Assembly: GCF_900250075.1 (NCBI RefSeq)
Contig: NZ_LT977070.1
Location: forward strand, 2,178,734-2,242,733
DNA from: Cupriavidus taiwanensis
GTDB lineage: Bacteria > Pseudomonadota > Gammaproteobacteria > Burkholderiales > Burkholderiaceae
DNA length: 64,000 nt
Direction: 5' to 3'
Positions 48,663-58,409 of this stretch are shown in pieces. Position numbers and translations under genes: made by a program. Position 1 is the first letter of the stretch; each line of letters opens with the position of its first letter. The notes under the pieces are model-generated. The model ran no database searches. It saw only the letters and a program-made list of their open reading frames with translations, and was not told the DNA's origin.

Positions 48663-49322
48663 CTATCGCGTCTGGCGCGGCTGCAGGCCGTGCGCGATCA
48701 GGTCGAACGCGGTGTCGACCACCTTCTCCATCGATGGCGGACGCTTCCAGCGCGCATAGCGCATGCCGAGGAAATTGCTGATGCCGATCAGGCACCAGGC
48801 GCGCACCTCGGCATCGCCGGGCACGATCTCGCCCTGCTCTTCGGCGCGGGTCAGCCGCCGGCTGTAGAGCTCGGCGAATACCTGGAAATAGCTGCTGTAG
48901 ATGGTCTCGTCGACCGAGTAAGAATCCAGCACGATCCGGTACAGGTTCTTGTGGCGCGAAACGAAGGACAGGAACGCTTTCAGCCCCAGTCGCTCGGCCT
49001 CCATCTGGGTTTCGGCCGCGGCCACGTGCTTGCGCAGGTGCGCGCGCACCAGTTCCAGCATGTGCGCGACCAGCGCGCGGAAGATGTCTTCCTTGTCCTT
49101 GAAGTACAGGTAGAAGGTGCCCATCGCCACCTTGGCTTCCTGCGTGATCTCGGAGATCGACGCGGCGTAGTAGCCCTTCTCGCCGAACACCTTCTCGGCG
49201 GCGCGCAGCAGCGCCTCGCGTGTCTTCTGCCCGCGCGCGGTCTTGGGCGGGCCCATGCCGCCGGCCGGGCCGGTGGCGTCGACGTCGGCTATGCCGGTGT
49301 CGCCAGTCTGGGTGGTGGACAT
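48663..49322 (-). CDS. TetR-family regulator
   Basis: A 219-residue regulator. The DNA-binding helix-turn-helix is at about 38-85 (REALLRAAEKVFGEKGYYAA then ISEITQEAKVAMGTFYLYF), with the common FYLYFKDKEDIF ending. The rest is a ligand-binding helical domain. The ATG at 49322 has GGAGAC upstream; the longer frame is rejected. It is the first gene of the minus-strand group leading to livKGFHM, so it most likely represses that group and itself, with a CoA-ester or acid as inducer (inference). Confidence 0.85.
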   Translation of the reverse strand: MSTTQTGDTGIADVDATGPAGGMGPPKTARGQKTREALLRAAEKVFGEKGYYAASISEITQEAKVAMGTFYLYFKDKEDIFRALVAHMLELVRAHLRKHVAAAETQMEAERLGLKAFLSFVSRHKNLYRIVLDSYSVDETIYSSYFQVFAELYSRRLTRAEEQGEIVPGDAEVRAWCLIGISNFLGMRYARWKRPPSMEKVVDTAFDLIAHGLQPRQTR

Positions 49323-49584
49323 CTTGTCTCCGGTGGCGCTGCGCGCCTTGTCATGGAAATGCCGACCGCTGCCTGTATTGCCGGCGCCAACCGGTTGCCG
49401 GCAGGCGCCTCCCCGCCCCTGCCGCCACCGTGCCGTCGCCCGGAACCGACATTCAGGCAAAACCTGATATCTGATTCATGTTTCATCGTATAAATTGCGC
49501 AGCGTGGATGTCAATAGAGGGGCACCCTCACCTCGGGCGGCAGCCCGGGCATCTTTTACCCCTCCAGCCAGCCGAGACACACCG

Positions 49585-50460
49585 TTGGACGCTTCCGATC
49601 CGGTACCCGTCAGCCCCGCCGCGCTGCCCTTTGCGGTCCATCCGGCGCGCGGCGCCCTGCCCGGATGGCGCGAAGCCGGCCAGGGACGGCCCCTGCTGTT
49701 GCTGCATGGCTGGTCGGTCAACGGGGAGGCCTTTGACGGACAGCGTGCGCTGGCGCTGGCCGGCTTCCGCGTGATCGCCCCGGATCACGCCGGCCACGGC
49801 CTGTCGCGGCAGCGCGCGGGCGCGACCGTCGCGGCGCTCGCGCGCGACGTAGCCGCGCTGGTCGCGCACCTGGGGCTGGCTGACGTGGTGGTGGCGGGCT
49901 GGTCGATGGGCGCGATGGTGGCCTGGGCGCTGCTGCGCGACCAGCCGCAACTGCCGCTCGCAGCGGTGGGCAGCATCGACATGACGCCCCGCATGGTCAC
50001 CGACCAGGGCTGGCCGTATGGGCTGCACGGCAATTACGACCTGGCTCATGCCCGTCAGATGGCGGAGCGCGTCCGCGCCGACTGGCCCCGGCTGGCGCCG
50101 TCGGTGGCATCAGGCTTGTGGGCGGCAGGCCGGCGACCGCAGGCGGCGGCGACGCAGCGGATCGCGCACATGGCGCAGCAGTGCGATGCCGCGGCGCTGG
50201 CCAGCTTGTGGGAAGACATGGCGCGGCAGGATTTCCGCGACACGCTGCGCGCGGCGCGACTGCCGCTGTTCCATCTGTATGGGGAGGCCAGCCGGCTGTA
50301 CGCGCCGGCGGTAGGCACGGCCACGCGGGCCTTGCACCCGGCGGCGGGGTTCAGCGTGGTGGCCGGTGCCGGCCACAGTCCGCATATGGAGCAGGCGCAG
50401 GCCTTCAATGCCGCGCTGCTGGCCCTGATCCGGGACGCGGATCAGGCTAGCATGCGATAG
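49585..50460 (+). CDS. Alpha/beta hydrolase, BioH-like
   Basis: A hydrolase of about 291 residues with [17 protein letters not shown], the nucleophile elbow [10 protein letters not shown] and the final His in [15 protein letters not shown]; the acid is expected in the [11 protein letters not shown] segment. The HGWSVN and GWSMG sequences resemble BioH (pimeloyl-ACP methyl ester carboxylesterase), but no bio genes are near. The start is uncertain: TTG 49585 gives a reasonable length, while the frame stays open to TTG 49495 with an AT-rich TATAAA stretch at 49489-49494. It is divergent from tetR and its end overlaps crcB by 19 bp on the opposite strand. Confidence 0.72.
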   Translation: MDASDPVPVSPAALPFAVHPARGALPGWREAGQGRPLLLLHGWSVNGEAFDGQRALALAGFRVIAPDHAGHGLSRQRAGATVAALARDVAALVAHLGLADVVVAGWSMGAMVAWALLRDQPQLPLAAVGSIDMTPRMVTDQGWPYGLHGNYDLAHARQMAERVRADWPRLAPSVASGLWAAGRRPQAAATQRIAHMAQQCDAAALASLWEDMARQDFRDTLRAARLPLFHLYGEASRLYAPAVGTATRALHPAAGFSVVAGAGHSPHMEQAQAFNAALLALIRDADQASMR

Positions 50461-50822
50461 GTCCAGAGCCCGAGCGCGGTCAGCAGCAAGGAGCCGCCGA
50501 GATGCAGCAGCAGGTGCATCGCCGCCCAGCCGTAGTCGCCGGCGATCAGGTTGGCGACAACTTCGCTTGAGAACGTCGAGAACGTGGTCAGCCCACCCAG
50601 GAAGCCGGTAATGGCCAGCAGGCGCCATTCCGGCGGCAGGCCGGCATGGGTATCGAAGAAGCCGACCGCCAGCCCGATCAGGTAGCCGCCCAGCAGGTTG
50701 GCCGCGAGCGTGCCGTACGGCATCGCCGGATTCATGGCATTCCACAGCACCGAGAATCCCCAGCGCAGCCATGCCCCCGCCGCGGCGCCGACACCGACCG
50801 CGACAAACCCCAACGGCCCCAT
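50442..50822 (-). CDS. crcB: Fluoride channel CrcB/Fluc
   Basis: A 126-residue, four-span membrane protein. Family features are the start [19 protein letters not shown], pore Asn in [12 protein letters not shown] (Asn42) and the polar track [12 protein letters not shown] (76-87). Dimers export fluoride. It is translated just after moaE (start and stop overlap as TGATG). No fluoride riboswitch was seen before it; the gene is inside the moeA-moaD-moaE group. Confidence 0.93.
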   Translation of the reverse strand: MGPLGFVAVGVGAAAGAWLRWGFSVLWNAMNPAMPYGTLAANLLGGYLIGLAVGFFDTHAGLPPEWRLLAITGFLGGLTTFSTFSSEVVANLIAGDYGWAAMHLLLHLGGSLLLTALGLWTYRMLA

Positions 50823-51307
50823 CAGGGCTGGTCCTCGCCGCTGGCGTTGATCGACTGGATGCCCCAGCGCTTCAGCGCGTCTTCATCGGTCACCCGTGCA
50901 TCGACCCAGCGCGCGCCCTCCGGCGTTTCTTCCTTCTTCCAGAACGGCGCTTCGGACTTGAGGTAGTCCATGATGAATTCGCACGCCGCAAACGCATTGC
51001 CGCGGTGCTTCGATGCCACCGCGACCAGCACGATCTGGTCCAGCGGCAGCAGCGGGCCGACGCGATGGATAATGGTGACGCCGAGCAGTTCCCAGCGCGC
51101 GCACGCCGCCGCCTCGATCTGCGCCAGCGCCTTCTCGGTCATGCCCGGGTAATGCTCCAGCTCCATCGCGCTGACGGCGCTGCCCTCGCTGACGTCGCGC
51201 ACCGTGCCGATAAAGCTGGCCACGGCGCCGACCTGCGGGTTATCGGCGCGCAACGCCGCGACTTCCGCGCCGAGATCGAAATCCTCACGCTGCACCCGGA
51301 CGCTCAT
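50822..51307 (-). CDS. moaE: Molybdopterin synthase large subunit
   Basis: A 161-residue protein with the MoaE order: [51 protein letters not shown], and the sequence [21 protein letters not shown], with the active Lys region [20 protein letters not shown] at the end. It inserts dithiolene sulfur, delivered by MoaD, into precursor Z. One base separates it from moaD. Confidence 0.95.
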   Translation of the reverse strand: MSVRVQREDFDLGAEVAALRADNPQVGAVASFIGTVRDVSEGSAVSAMELEHYPGMTEKALAQIEAAACARWELLGVTIIHRVGPLLPLDQIVLVAVASKHRGNAFAACEFIMDYLKSEAPFWKKEETPEGARWVDARVTDEDALKRWGIQSINASGEDQP

Positions 51308-51308
51308 C

Positions 51309-51566
51309 TCAGCCTCCGGTCACGGGCGGGAAAAACGCGACTTCGCAGCCGTCGGCGAGCGCGGTATCGGCGCGGGCGACGGCGTGGTCAACCGCCATGC
51401 GCAGCGCGCGGCCCTCGGCCAGGGTTTCGGCCCAGGCTCCGCCGCGCTGGCGCAGCCACTGGCGCAGCGCGCCGACGGTGCGCACCTCGGGCGGCACCTC
51501 GGCGCGCTCGGCGGACACGCCGAGCTGCTCGCGCACGCTGGCAAAGAATCGGAGTTCGATGATCAT
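51309..51566 (-). CDS. moaD: Molybdopterin synthase sulfur carrier
   Basis: An 85-residue ubiquitin-like protein starting MIIELRFFASVREQLGVS and ending in PPVTGG. The C-terminal GlyGly is the site of thiocarboxylate formation. It forms the heterotetramer with MoaE. I chose the start MIIEL (51566), the usual length; the frame continues 17 codons upstream. It is 31 bp after moeA. Confidence 0.95.
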   Translation of the reverse strand: MIIELRFFASVREQLGVSAERAEVPPEVRTVGALRQWLRQRGGAWAETLAEGRALRMAVDHAVARADTALADGCEVAFFPPVTGG

Positions 51567-51597
51567 CGCTGCCTTCTGCATCGGGTCATGCCGGCCG

Positions 51598-52836
51598 CTA
51601 CGCGAGCAGGCCGTCAAACGGAATGAACTGCACGGTGTCGCCGCGCGCGATCGCCTGGTTGGGCGGATTGTCGATCAGGCCATCGCCCCACACGGTGGAG
51701 GTCAGCACGCCCGAGCTCTGGTTGGGAAACAGGTCCAGTCCACCGTCGGCGTTGAGCCGCGCGCGCAGGAATTCGTTGCGGCGGTCGCCTTTCTTCAGCT
51801 CGAAATCGGCGCGCAGCGGCAGGCGCCGCGGCGTCACGTCGGCCACGCCCTGCAGGCGCAGGATGAACGGGCGCACGAACAGCAGGAAGGTCACGAAGCT
51901 GGATACGGGGTTGCCCGGCAGCCCCAGGAAAAATGCCGGCTCGCTGCCGTTGCCGACCTGTCCGAACGCCAGCGGCTTGCCCGGCTTGATCGCGATCTGC
52001 CACATATCGAGCCGCCCTTCGGCCTCGACCGCGGGCTTGATATGGTCTTCCTCGCCGACCGAGACGCCGCCCGAGGTAATGATCAGGTCATGACCCTGCG
52101 CGGCGCGGCGCAGCGTCTCGCGCGTGGCGGCCAGCGTATCGGGCACGATGCCGAAGTCGCTGACCTCGCAGCCCAGGTTCTCCAGCAGGCCGCGCAGCGT
52201 GAAGCGGTTGGAGTTGTAGATCGCACCCGGCTTGAGCGGCTCGCCCGGCATCGCCAGTTCATCGCCGGTGAAGAACACCGCCACGCGCACGCGGCGCACC
52301 ACGTCGAGCTGCGCCTGGCCGACCGACGCGGCCAGCCCCAGCGCCTGCGGCGTCAGCCGCGTTCCGGCCGGCAGGATCACGCTGCCGGCTTCGATATCCT
52401 CGCCGGCACGCCGTACCCATTCGCCGGACTGCGGCACGTGGTTGACGATCACGTCGTCGCCCTCGGCCGTGCATTGCTCCTGCATCACCACGGCATCGGC
52501 GCCAGGCGGGATCAGCCCGCCGGTGAAGATGCGCGCCGCGGTACCGGGCTCCAGCGCGGTGCCGACATGGCCGGCGGGAATCCGTTGCGACACGCGCAGC
52601 CGCGTGCCGGCAGCCGGCACGTCGGCCGCGCGCATGGCGTAGCCGTCCATCGACGTGTTGTCTGCCGGCGGCACGCGCAGCGTGCTGGTCACCGGCGCGG
52701 CCAGCACGCGGCCGTTGGCGTCAAGCGTGTCGATGGATTCAACCTGCGCCAGCGGACGGGCGGCGCCGAGCAGCGCGTCAAGCGCCTGGGCCATGGTCAG
52801 CATCGGGGGGCGGGAAGGTGCTGCGGCTTGAGTCAT
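51598..52836 (-). CDS. moeA: Molybdopterin molybdenumtransferase MoeA
   Basis: A 412-residue protein. MoeA features are VPPADNTSMDGYAMRAADV, the segment RIFTGGLIPPGADAVVMQEQ, the MPT-binding TSGGVSVGEEDHI (MoaB-like domain) and LGLPGNPVSSFVTFL. It inserts molybdate into adenylated molybdopterin. Start MTQAAAPSRPPMLTMAQALD (52836). It heads moeA-moaD-moaE-crcB, 176 bp after thrC. Confidence 0.94.
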   Translation of the reverse strand: MTQAAAPSRPPMLTMAQALDALLGAARPLAQVESIDTLDANGRVLAAPVTSTLRVPPADNTSMDGYAMRAADVPAAGTRLRVSQRIPAGHVGTALEPGTAARIFTGGLIPPGADAVVMQEQCTAEGDDVIVNHVPQSGEWVRRAGEDIEAGSVILPAGTRLTPQALGLAASVGQAQLDVVRRVRVAVFFTGDELAMPGEPLKPGAIYNSNRFTLRGLLENLGCEVSDFGIVPDTLAATRETLRRAAQGHDLIITSGGVSVGEEDHIKPAVEAEGRLDMWQIAIKPGKPLAFGQVGNGSEPAFFLGLPGNPVSSFVTFLLFVRPFILRLQGVADVTPRRLPLRADFELKKGDRRNEFLRARLNADGGLDLFPNQSSGVLTSTVWGDGLIDNPPNQAIARGDTVQFIPFDGLLA

Positions 52837-53012
52837 GGTGCGATGTGGGAAAGGGTTGGCCCACGAAAAACGGCCCGCGCATTGCCGGCACCCGCGCGCG
52901 GGGCTGGCAATCCGGGGACCGTGGATCGGGCCCGCAGCCTGATTGTAGCGAGTTGGACCGGACCCGGCACGCGGCGGCGCCGCAGCCACGTCCCCAGGTC
53001 CGCACCTGCGCG

Positions 53013-54458
53013 TTACAGGCCGGTGTGGCGGGCGATATAGGCCTTCACCTGCGCGGCGTCGGCCGGCATCACCTCGAAGCGCTGCGGCAGGCTCTCGATG
53101 CCCTCGAACTTCGCCGGGCGCTCCGGCTCGTGGCCGAGCGCTTCGCGGATGGTGTCGGCAAACTTGGCCGGCAGCGCGGTTTCCAGCACCACCATCGGCA
53201 CGCCGGCGCTGAGATGCTCGCGCGCCACCTTGATGCCGTCGGCGGTATGGGTATCGATGGTGACGCCATAGCGCGACGACAGGTCGCGGATGGTCGCCAG
53301 CCGGTCCTGATGCGTGCTGCGGCCCGAGACAAAGCCGAACTGTCGGATGCGATCGAATTCCGGCGTGCCGGCCAGGTCGAAGCCACCCTTCTCTTCCACA
53401 TCGCGGAACAACGCGGCCAGCTTGCCTGCGTCCTGGCCAACCAGGTCGAACACGAAGCGCTCGAAGTTCGAGGCCTTGGAGATGTCCATGCTCGGGCTGG
53501 AGGTGTGGTACGTCTCCGCCGACTTGCGCACGCGGTAGGCGCCGGTGCGGAAGAACTCGTCGAGCACGTCGTTCTCGTTGGTGGCAACCACCAGCTTGTC
53601 GATCGGCAGGCCCATCATGCGCGCGATATGGCCGGCGCAGACGTTGCCGAAGTTGCCCGAGGGCACGCAGAACGAGACCTTCTGGCCGGGACCGTCGGTC
53701 GCCAGCAGCCAGCCCTTGAAGTAGTACACCACCTGCGCCACCACGCGCGCCCAGTTGATCGAGTTGACCGTGCCGATCTTCTGGCGGGCCTTGAAGGCAT
53801 GGTCGTTCGAGACCGCCTTGACGATGTCCTGGGCGTCGTCGAACACGCCTTCGATGGCGATGTTGAAGATGTTCGGGTCCTGCAGGCTGAACATCTGCGC
53901 GGTCTGGAACGCGCTCATCTTGCGGTGCGGGCTCAGCATGAACACGCGGATGCCGCGCTTGCCGCGCATCGCGTATTCGGCGGCGCTGCCGGTGTCGCCC
54001 GAGGTCGCGCCCAGGATGTTCAGCTCCTGCCCGGCGCGCGCCAGCGCGTACTCGAACAGGTTGCCGAGCAGCTGCATCGCCATGTCCTTGAAGGCCAGCG
54101 TCGGCCCGTTGGACAGGCCCAGCAATTGCAGCCTGGTACCGCCTTCCTCGCCCAGCGTGCGCAGCGGCGTGATGTCGGCGGTGTTATCGCCCTCGCGCGC
54201 GTTGCAGTACACCTCGGCGGTGTAGGTCTTGCGCGTCAGCGCGCGCAGGTCCTCGGCGGGAATGTCGTCGCAGAACTTGCGCAGGACCTCGTAAGCCAGG
54301 TCGGCATACGGCAGCTTGCGCCAGGCCTCCAGCTCGTCGGCCGTGACTTGCGGATACTGCTTGGGAAGGTACAGGCCGCCATCCGGGGCCAGGCCGCCGA
54401 GCAGGATCTCGGAGAACGATTGCGGCATGTCATGGCCGCGGGTCGACTGGTATTTCAT
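53013..54458 (-). CDS. thrC: Threonine synthase
   Basis: A 481-residue PLP enzyme, the longer type of threonine synthase. PLP Lys124 is in GPTLAFKDMAMQ; ILGATSGDTGSAAEYAM and FCVPSGNFGNVCAGHIARMM bind the phosphate. It turns O-phosphohomoserine into threonine. It lies 32 bp after hom, so the two are surely in one operon with alaT upstream. Confidence 0.96.
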   Translation of the reverse strand: MKYQSTRGHDMPQSFSEILLGGLAPDGGLYLPKQYPQVTADELEAWRKLPYADLAYEVLRKFCDDIPAEDLRALTRKTYTAEVYCNAREGDNTADITPLRTLGEEGGTRLQLLGLSNGPTLAFKDMAMQLLGNLFEYALARAGQELNILGATSGDTGSAAEYAMRGKRGIRVFMLSPHRKMSAFQTAQMFSLQDPNIFNIAIEGVFDDAQDIVKAVSNDHAFKARQKIGTVNSINWARVVAQVVYYFKGWLLATDGPGQKVSFCVPSGNFGNVCAGHIARMMGLPIDKLVVATNENDVLDEFFRTGAYRVRKSAETYHTSSPSMDISKASNFERFVFDLVGQDAGKLAALFRDVEEKGGFDLAGTPEFDRIRQFGFVSGRSTHQDRLATIRDLSSRYGVTIDTHTADGIKVAREHLSAGVPMVVLETALPAKFADTIREALGHEPERPAKFEGIESLPQRFEVMPADAAQVKAYIARHTGL

Positions 54459-54490
54459 GTGGCTCTGCTGTGGCTATGCGGTGGCTGCGC

Positions 54491-55801
54491 TTAGTTCAGT
54501 TCTTCCATGCGCAGGCGCGTCACGTCGGACAGCACGGTCGACAGCGCCTCGATCTTGGCGATGGCGGCGTTGACGTGCTTCTCGCGCGTGATGTGCGTGA
54601 GGATGATGATGTCCGTCTGCGGCTCGCCTTCGCGCGATTCCTTCTGCAGCATGGCGTCGATCGAGATGCCGCCCTCGGCCAGGATGCGGGTGATCTCGGC
54701 CAGCACGCCGGTCTCGTCGGCCACGCGCATGCGCAGGTAGTACGAGCTGTTGATCTCTTCGATCGGCAGCACCGGCACGCTCGACAGCTCGTCCGGCTGG
54801 AACGCCAGGTGCGGCACGCGGTGCTCGGGGTCGGCGGTGTGCAGGCGGGTCACGTCGACCAGGTCGGCGATCACGGCCGAGGCGGTCGGCTCGGCACCGG
54901 CGCCCTTGCCGTAGTACAGCGTGGCGCCCACGGCATCGCCCTGCACCAGCACCGCGTTCATCGCGCCTTCCACATTGGCGATCAGGCGGGTGGCCGGCAC
55001 CAGCGTCGGATGCACGCGCAGTTCCACGCCGTCTTCACGGCGGCGCGTGATGCCCAGCAGCTTGATGCGGTAGCCCAGTTCCTCGGCGTACTTGATGTCG
55101 GTGGCGGACAGCCTGGTGATGCCTTCGACGTGGGCCTTGTCGAACTGCACCGGCATGCCGAAGGCGATCGCGCTCATCAGCGTGACCTTGTGCGCGGCGT
55201 CGACGCCCTCGATGTCGAAGGTCGGGTCGGCCTCGGCGTAGCCCAGTTGCTGCGCTTCCTTCAGCACCGCGTCGAAATCCAGGCCCTTGTCGCGCATCTC
55301 GGACAGGATGAAGTTGGTGGTGCCGTTGATGATGCCGGCGATCCACTGGATGCGGTTGGCGGTCAGGCCTTCGCGCAGCGCCTTGATGATGGGGATGCCG
55401 CCGGCCACCGCGGCTTCGAAGGCCACGATCACGCCCTTCTTGCGCGCGGCTTCGAAGATCTCGTTGCCGTGCACGGCCAGCAGCGCCTTGTTGGCGGTGA
55501 CCACGTGCTTGCCGTTCTCGATCGCCTTGAGCACCAGCTCGCGCGCGATGCCGTAGCCGCCGATCAGTTCGATGACGATGTCAATGTCCGGACGCGTCAC
55601 CACCTGGTGCGCGTCGCTGACGACTTCCACTTCCCCGTTGGTCAGTTCGCGCGCGCGTTCGGTGTTGAGATCGGCCACCACGGCAATCTCGATGCCGCGG
55701 CCGGCGCGGCGACGAATTTCTTCCTGGTTGCGCTTGAGCACGTTGAACGTGCCGCTACCGACGGTACCGATGCCGAGCAGGCCAACTTTGATGGGGTTCA
55801 T
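54491..55801 (-). CDS. hom: Homoserine dehydrogenase
   Basis: A 436-residue enzyme. The nucleotide-binding domain starts KVGLLGIGTVGSGTF. The catalytic part includes GIINGTTNFILSEM and GYAEADPTFDIEGVDAAHKVT. A C-terminal ACT domain (after about 350) with YLRMRVADETGVLAEITRIL suggests feedback control by threonine. The start is ATG 55801 (MNPIKVGLLG). It reduces aspartate semialdehyde to homoserine for threonine and methionine. Confidence 0.96.
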   Translation of the reverse strand: MNPIKVGLLGIGTVGSGTFNVLKRNQEEIRRRAGRGIEIAVVADLNTERARELTNGEVEVVSDAHQVVTRPDIDIVIELIGGYGIARELVLKAIENGKHVVTANKALLAVHGNEIFEAARKKGVIVAFEAAVAGGIPIIKALREGLTANRIQWIAGIINGTTNFILSEMRDKGLDFDAVLKEAQQLGYAEADPTFDIEGVDAAHKVTLMSAIAFGMPVQFDKAHVEGITRLSATDIKYAEELGYRIKLLGITRRREDGVELRVHPTLVPATRLIANVEGAMNAVLVQGDAVGATLYYGKGAGAEPTASAVIADLVDVTRLHTADPEHRVPHLAFQPDELSSVPVLPIEEINSSYYLRMRVADETGVLAEITRILAEGGISIDAMLQKESREGEPQTDIIILTHITREKHVNAAIAKIEALSTVLSDVTRLRMEELN

Positions 55802-55850
55802 GGACAATCTTCTGAGTTGCTAAGGATGGGTTGCGGCACGGCCGGCCGGA

Positions 55851-57086
55851 TCAGGCCGCTGCCTTGCCGTGGCGTTTTCGGTAAGCCTCGAGGAAGCGCG
55901 CGATGCGGCCGATGGCCTCGCGCAGGTCTTCCTCGTGCGGCAGGAACACGATGCGGAAATGGTCGGGCCTGGCCCAGTTGAAGCCAGAGCCCTGCACCAG
56001 CAGCACCTTGGACTCCTGCAGCAGTTCATAGATGAACTCCTGGTCGTCCTGCACCGGGTACATCGACAGGTCCAGCTTCGGGAACAGGTACAGCGCCGCC
56101 TTGGGCTTGACGCAGGTCACGCCCGGGATCGCGGTGATCAGTTCATAGGCCAGGTCGCGCTGGCGGCGCAGGCGCCCGCCTTCGTTGACCAGGTCATTGA
56201 TGCTCTGGTAGCCGCCCAGCGCGGTCTGGATCGCCCACTGGCCCGGCACGTTGGCGCACAGGCGCATCGACGACAGCATGTTCAGGCCTTCGATGTAGTC
56301 GATGGCCGGGCGCTTGTCGCCCGACACTACCATCCAGCCGGCGCGATAGCCGCACGAGCGGTAGTTCTTCGACAGGCCGTTGAAGGTCACCGTCAGCACG
56401 TCGGTCGACAGCGAGGCGATCGAGGTATGGGTGTTGCCGTCGTACAGGACCTTGTCGTAGATCTCGTCGGCGAAGATGATCAGGCCGTGCTCGCGCGCGA
56501 TCGCGACGATCTCCAGCAGCAGCTCATCCGAATACAGCGCCCCGGTGGGGTTGTTCGGGTTGATGATGACGATGGCCTTGGTATGCGGCGTGATGCGCGC
56601 GCGGATATCGGCCGGATCGGGCATCCAGTCGTTGGACTCGTCGCAGATGTAGTGCACCGGCGTGCCGCCCGACAGGCTGACCGCGGCGGTCCACAGCGGG
56701 TAATCCGGCGCCGGAACCAGCACTTCGTCGCCGGTATTGAGCAGCGCGTTGACCGCCATCACGATCAGCTCGGAGGCGCCGTTGCCCACATAGATATCGT
56801 CCAGGCCGACGCCCTCGATATTTTTTTGCTGGGTATAGTGCATGATCGCCTTGCGCGCGGCGAAAATACCCTTGGAATCGGAATAACCTGCCGAATTCGG
56901 CAGGTTCCGCATCATGTCCTGCTGAATCTCTTCCGGCGCGTCAAAACCGAACACGGCCAGGTTGCCGATATTCAGCTTGATGATCTTGTGCCCCTCTTCC
57001 TCCATCTGCTTGGCCTTTTCCAGCACCGGACCGCGGATGTCGTAGCAAACGTTATTGAGTTTGTTGGATTTCTGGATGGGTTTCAC
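55851..57086 (-). CDS. alaT: Alanine aminotransferase AlaT
   Basis: A 411-residue class I aminotransferase. It matches AlaT closely at KSNKLNNVCYDIRGPVLEKA, IGNLAVFGFDAPEEI, the segment VGNGASELIVMAVNALLNTG, VPAPDYPLWTAAVSLSGG and the PLP Lys in FNGLSKNYRSCGYRAG. It forms alanine from pyruvate and glutamate. Translation probably begins at GTG 57086 (VKPIQKSNK), with only a weak ribosome site; this aligns with the AlaT start. It is the first of alaT-hom-thrC. Confidence 0.92.
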   Translation of the reverse strand: MKPIQKSNKLNNVCYDIRGPVLEKAKQMEEEGHKIIKLNIGNLAVFGFDAPEEIQQDMMRNLPNSAGYSDSKGIFAARKAIMHYTQQKNIEGVGLDDIYVGNGASELIVMAVNALLNTGDEVLVPAPDYPLWTAAVSLSGGTPVHYICDESNDWMPDPADIRARITPHTKAIVIINPNNPTGALYSDELLLEIVAIAREHGLIIFADEIYDKVLYDGNTHTSIASLSTDVLTVTFNGLSKNYRSCGYRAGWMVVSGDKRPAIDYIEGLNMLSSMRLCANVPGQWAIQTALGGYQSINDLVNEGGRLRRQRDLAYELITAIPGVTCVKPKAALYLFPKLDLSMYPVQDDQEFIYELLQESKVLLVQGSGFNWARPDHFRIVFLPHEEDLREAIGRIARFLEAYRKRHGKAAA

Positions 57087-57201
57087 GGCGATGTCGGGCA
57101 AGCGTGGCGTGCCGCGTCGGCGGCACCGGACTGGGAATCGGGGCGATCTGACAGAATCTGAAAGAATGCGGAGGCGCTGTCCGCTGCGATGCAACGCAAA
57201 C

Positions 57202-57230
57202 GTGGCAGACAGGGAGGCAAAAGCTATAAT
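57202..57230 (+). promoter_or_regulatory. Sigma-70-type promoter of the Mth938-like gene
   Basis: -35 GTGGCA (57202-57207), 17-bp spacer and a perfect -10 TATAAT (57225-57230), in the 330-bp gap between alaT and the divergent Mth938-like gene. The rest of the gap has no gene; the minus-strand promoter of alaT should overlap here (CATAAT-like sequence at about 57238-57243). Confidence 0.55.
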
Positions 57231-57416
57231 TTATCGGATTATGACAGACTTCGGCAGGGATTCTTGCATTGCAGCGTGCGCTGTCCGCGCGCACCGCGGC
57301 CGCCTGCACGCTGTCGTCCATCCGTTGCCCATCCGTTTATCGCCCGCCCGGCCCGCCGGCCCTCCGCTCCGCGGACCCGCCCGCCGGCCCGCGCCCGCCA
57401 CCGCCGAGATCCCCAA

Positions 57417-57800
57417 GTGAAACTCCACGCCGACCAGCCCCAGTCGCTCAACACCGTCACGGCCTACGGGCCCGGGTATATCGAAATCAACCTCGTGCGC
57501 CACACCAACTCGGTGCTGGTCATGCCGGAGGGCGAAGTCCGGCCCTGGCCGGTCGACCGCTTCGAAGACCTGGAGCCTGCGCATTTCGAGCAGCTGTCCG
57601 AACTCGGACCCGAAGTGGTGCTGCTCGGCACGGGCTCGCGGCTGCGCTTTCCGCACCCGCGCCTGACCGCATCGCTGGCGCGCCGCCATGTCGGCGTCGA
57701 CACCATGGACATGCAAGCCGCTTGCCGCACCTACAACATCCTGATGGCCGAGGGACGCAAGGTGGCGGCGGTGCTGCTGCTCGAGCCCGGCGCCACCTGA
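57417..57800 (+). CDS. Mth938-like (DUF498) protein
   Basis: A 127-residue protein with the Mth938 fold pattern: TVTAYGPGYIEINLVRHTNSVL, the core LGPEVVLLGTGSRLRFPHP, VDTMDMQAACRTYNILMAEGR and a final VAAVLLLEPG. Mitochondrial relatives (NDUFAF3) help assemble complex I; bacterial ones are uncharacterised. Start at GTG 57417, giving the standard N-terminus KLHADQPQ. It stands before bcp on the same strand (144 bp apart). Confidence 0.78.
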   Translation: MKLHADQPQSLNTVTAYGPGYIEINLVRHTNSVLVMPEGEVRPWPVDRFEDLEPAHFEQLSELGPEVVLLGTGSRLRFPHPRLTASLARRHVGVDTMDMQAACRTYNILMAEGRKVAAVLLLEPGAT

Positions 57801-57944
57801 CGCGCCCCCCGGGCGAAAGTTGAGCAGTCGCCACGCTTGAAGTCCGCGCGAGGCGCCCCAATCTGCTCGCGCTGAGGCGGCAGCCCCTCTCCCGATTCCA
57901 ACGATCTCACCGATCCTCTGCCCCTCCCCCAAGGAGCCACAAGC

Positions 57945-58409
57945 ATGACCGTCAGTCTCAACAAGGCCATCCCCGACTTCAGCGCGCCGATGACCGGCGA
58001 CGCCACCTTCCGCCTGGCCGACTACCGCGGCAAGACGGTGGTGCTGTACTTCTACCCGAAGGACAACACGCCGGGCTGCACCACGGAGGCGATGAACTTC
58101 CGCGACCAGTACGAGGATTTCGAGAAGGCCGGCGTGCACGTGTTCGGCGTCTCGCGCGACAGCCTGCGCTCGCATGAAAACTTCAAGGCCAAGCTGGAAC
58201 TGCCGTTCGAACTGATCTCCGATGCCGACGAAAATGTGTGCACATTGTTCGATGTCATCAAGATGAAAAAGCTGTATGGCAAGGAGCACCGCGGCATCGA
58301 GCGCAGTACCTTTGTCATCGATGGCAAGGGCATCCTGCGACACGAGCTGCGCGGCATCAAAGTGCCCAACCACGTCGACGAAGTGCTGGAGATCGTGCGC
58401 GGCCTCTGA
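57945..58409 (+). CDS. bcp: Peroxiredoxin of the Bcp/PrxQ type
   Basis: A 154-residue peroxiredoxin. The peroxidatic Cys45 is in YPKDNTPGCTTEAMNF. In E. coli Bcp a resolving Cys lies five residues on (Cys50); here that position is Met. Cys99 in DENVCTLFDV remains and may serve, or the enzyme works as 1-Cys type. It reduces hydroperoxides with thioredoxin. The start has AAGGAG upstream. It ends before the phoH leader unit. Confidence 0.93.
   Translation: MTVSLNKAIPDFSAPMTGDATFRLADYRGKTVVLYFYPKDNTPGCTTEAMNFRDQYEDFEKAGVHVFGVSRDSLRSHENFKAKLELPFELISDADENVCTLFDVIKMKKLYGKEHRGIERSTFVIDGKGILRHELRGIKVPNHVDEVLEIVRGL

Noticed and set aside
50442..50822. Fluoride riboswitch for crcB
   Set aside because: crcB begins directly at the moaE stop with no leader; no riboswitch-like fold could be placed.
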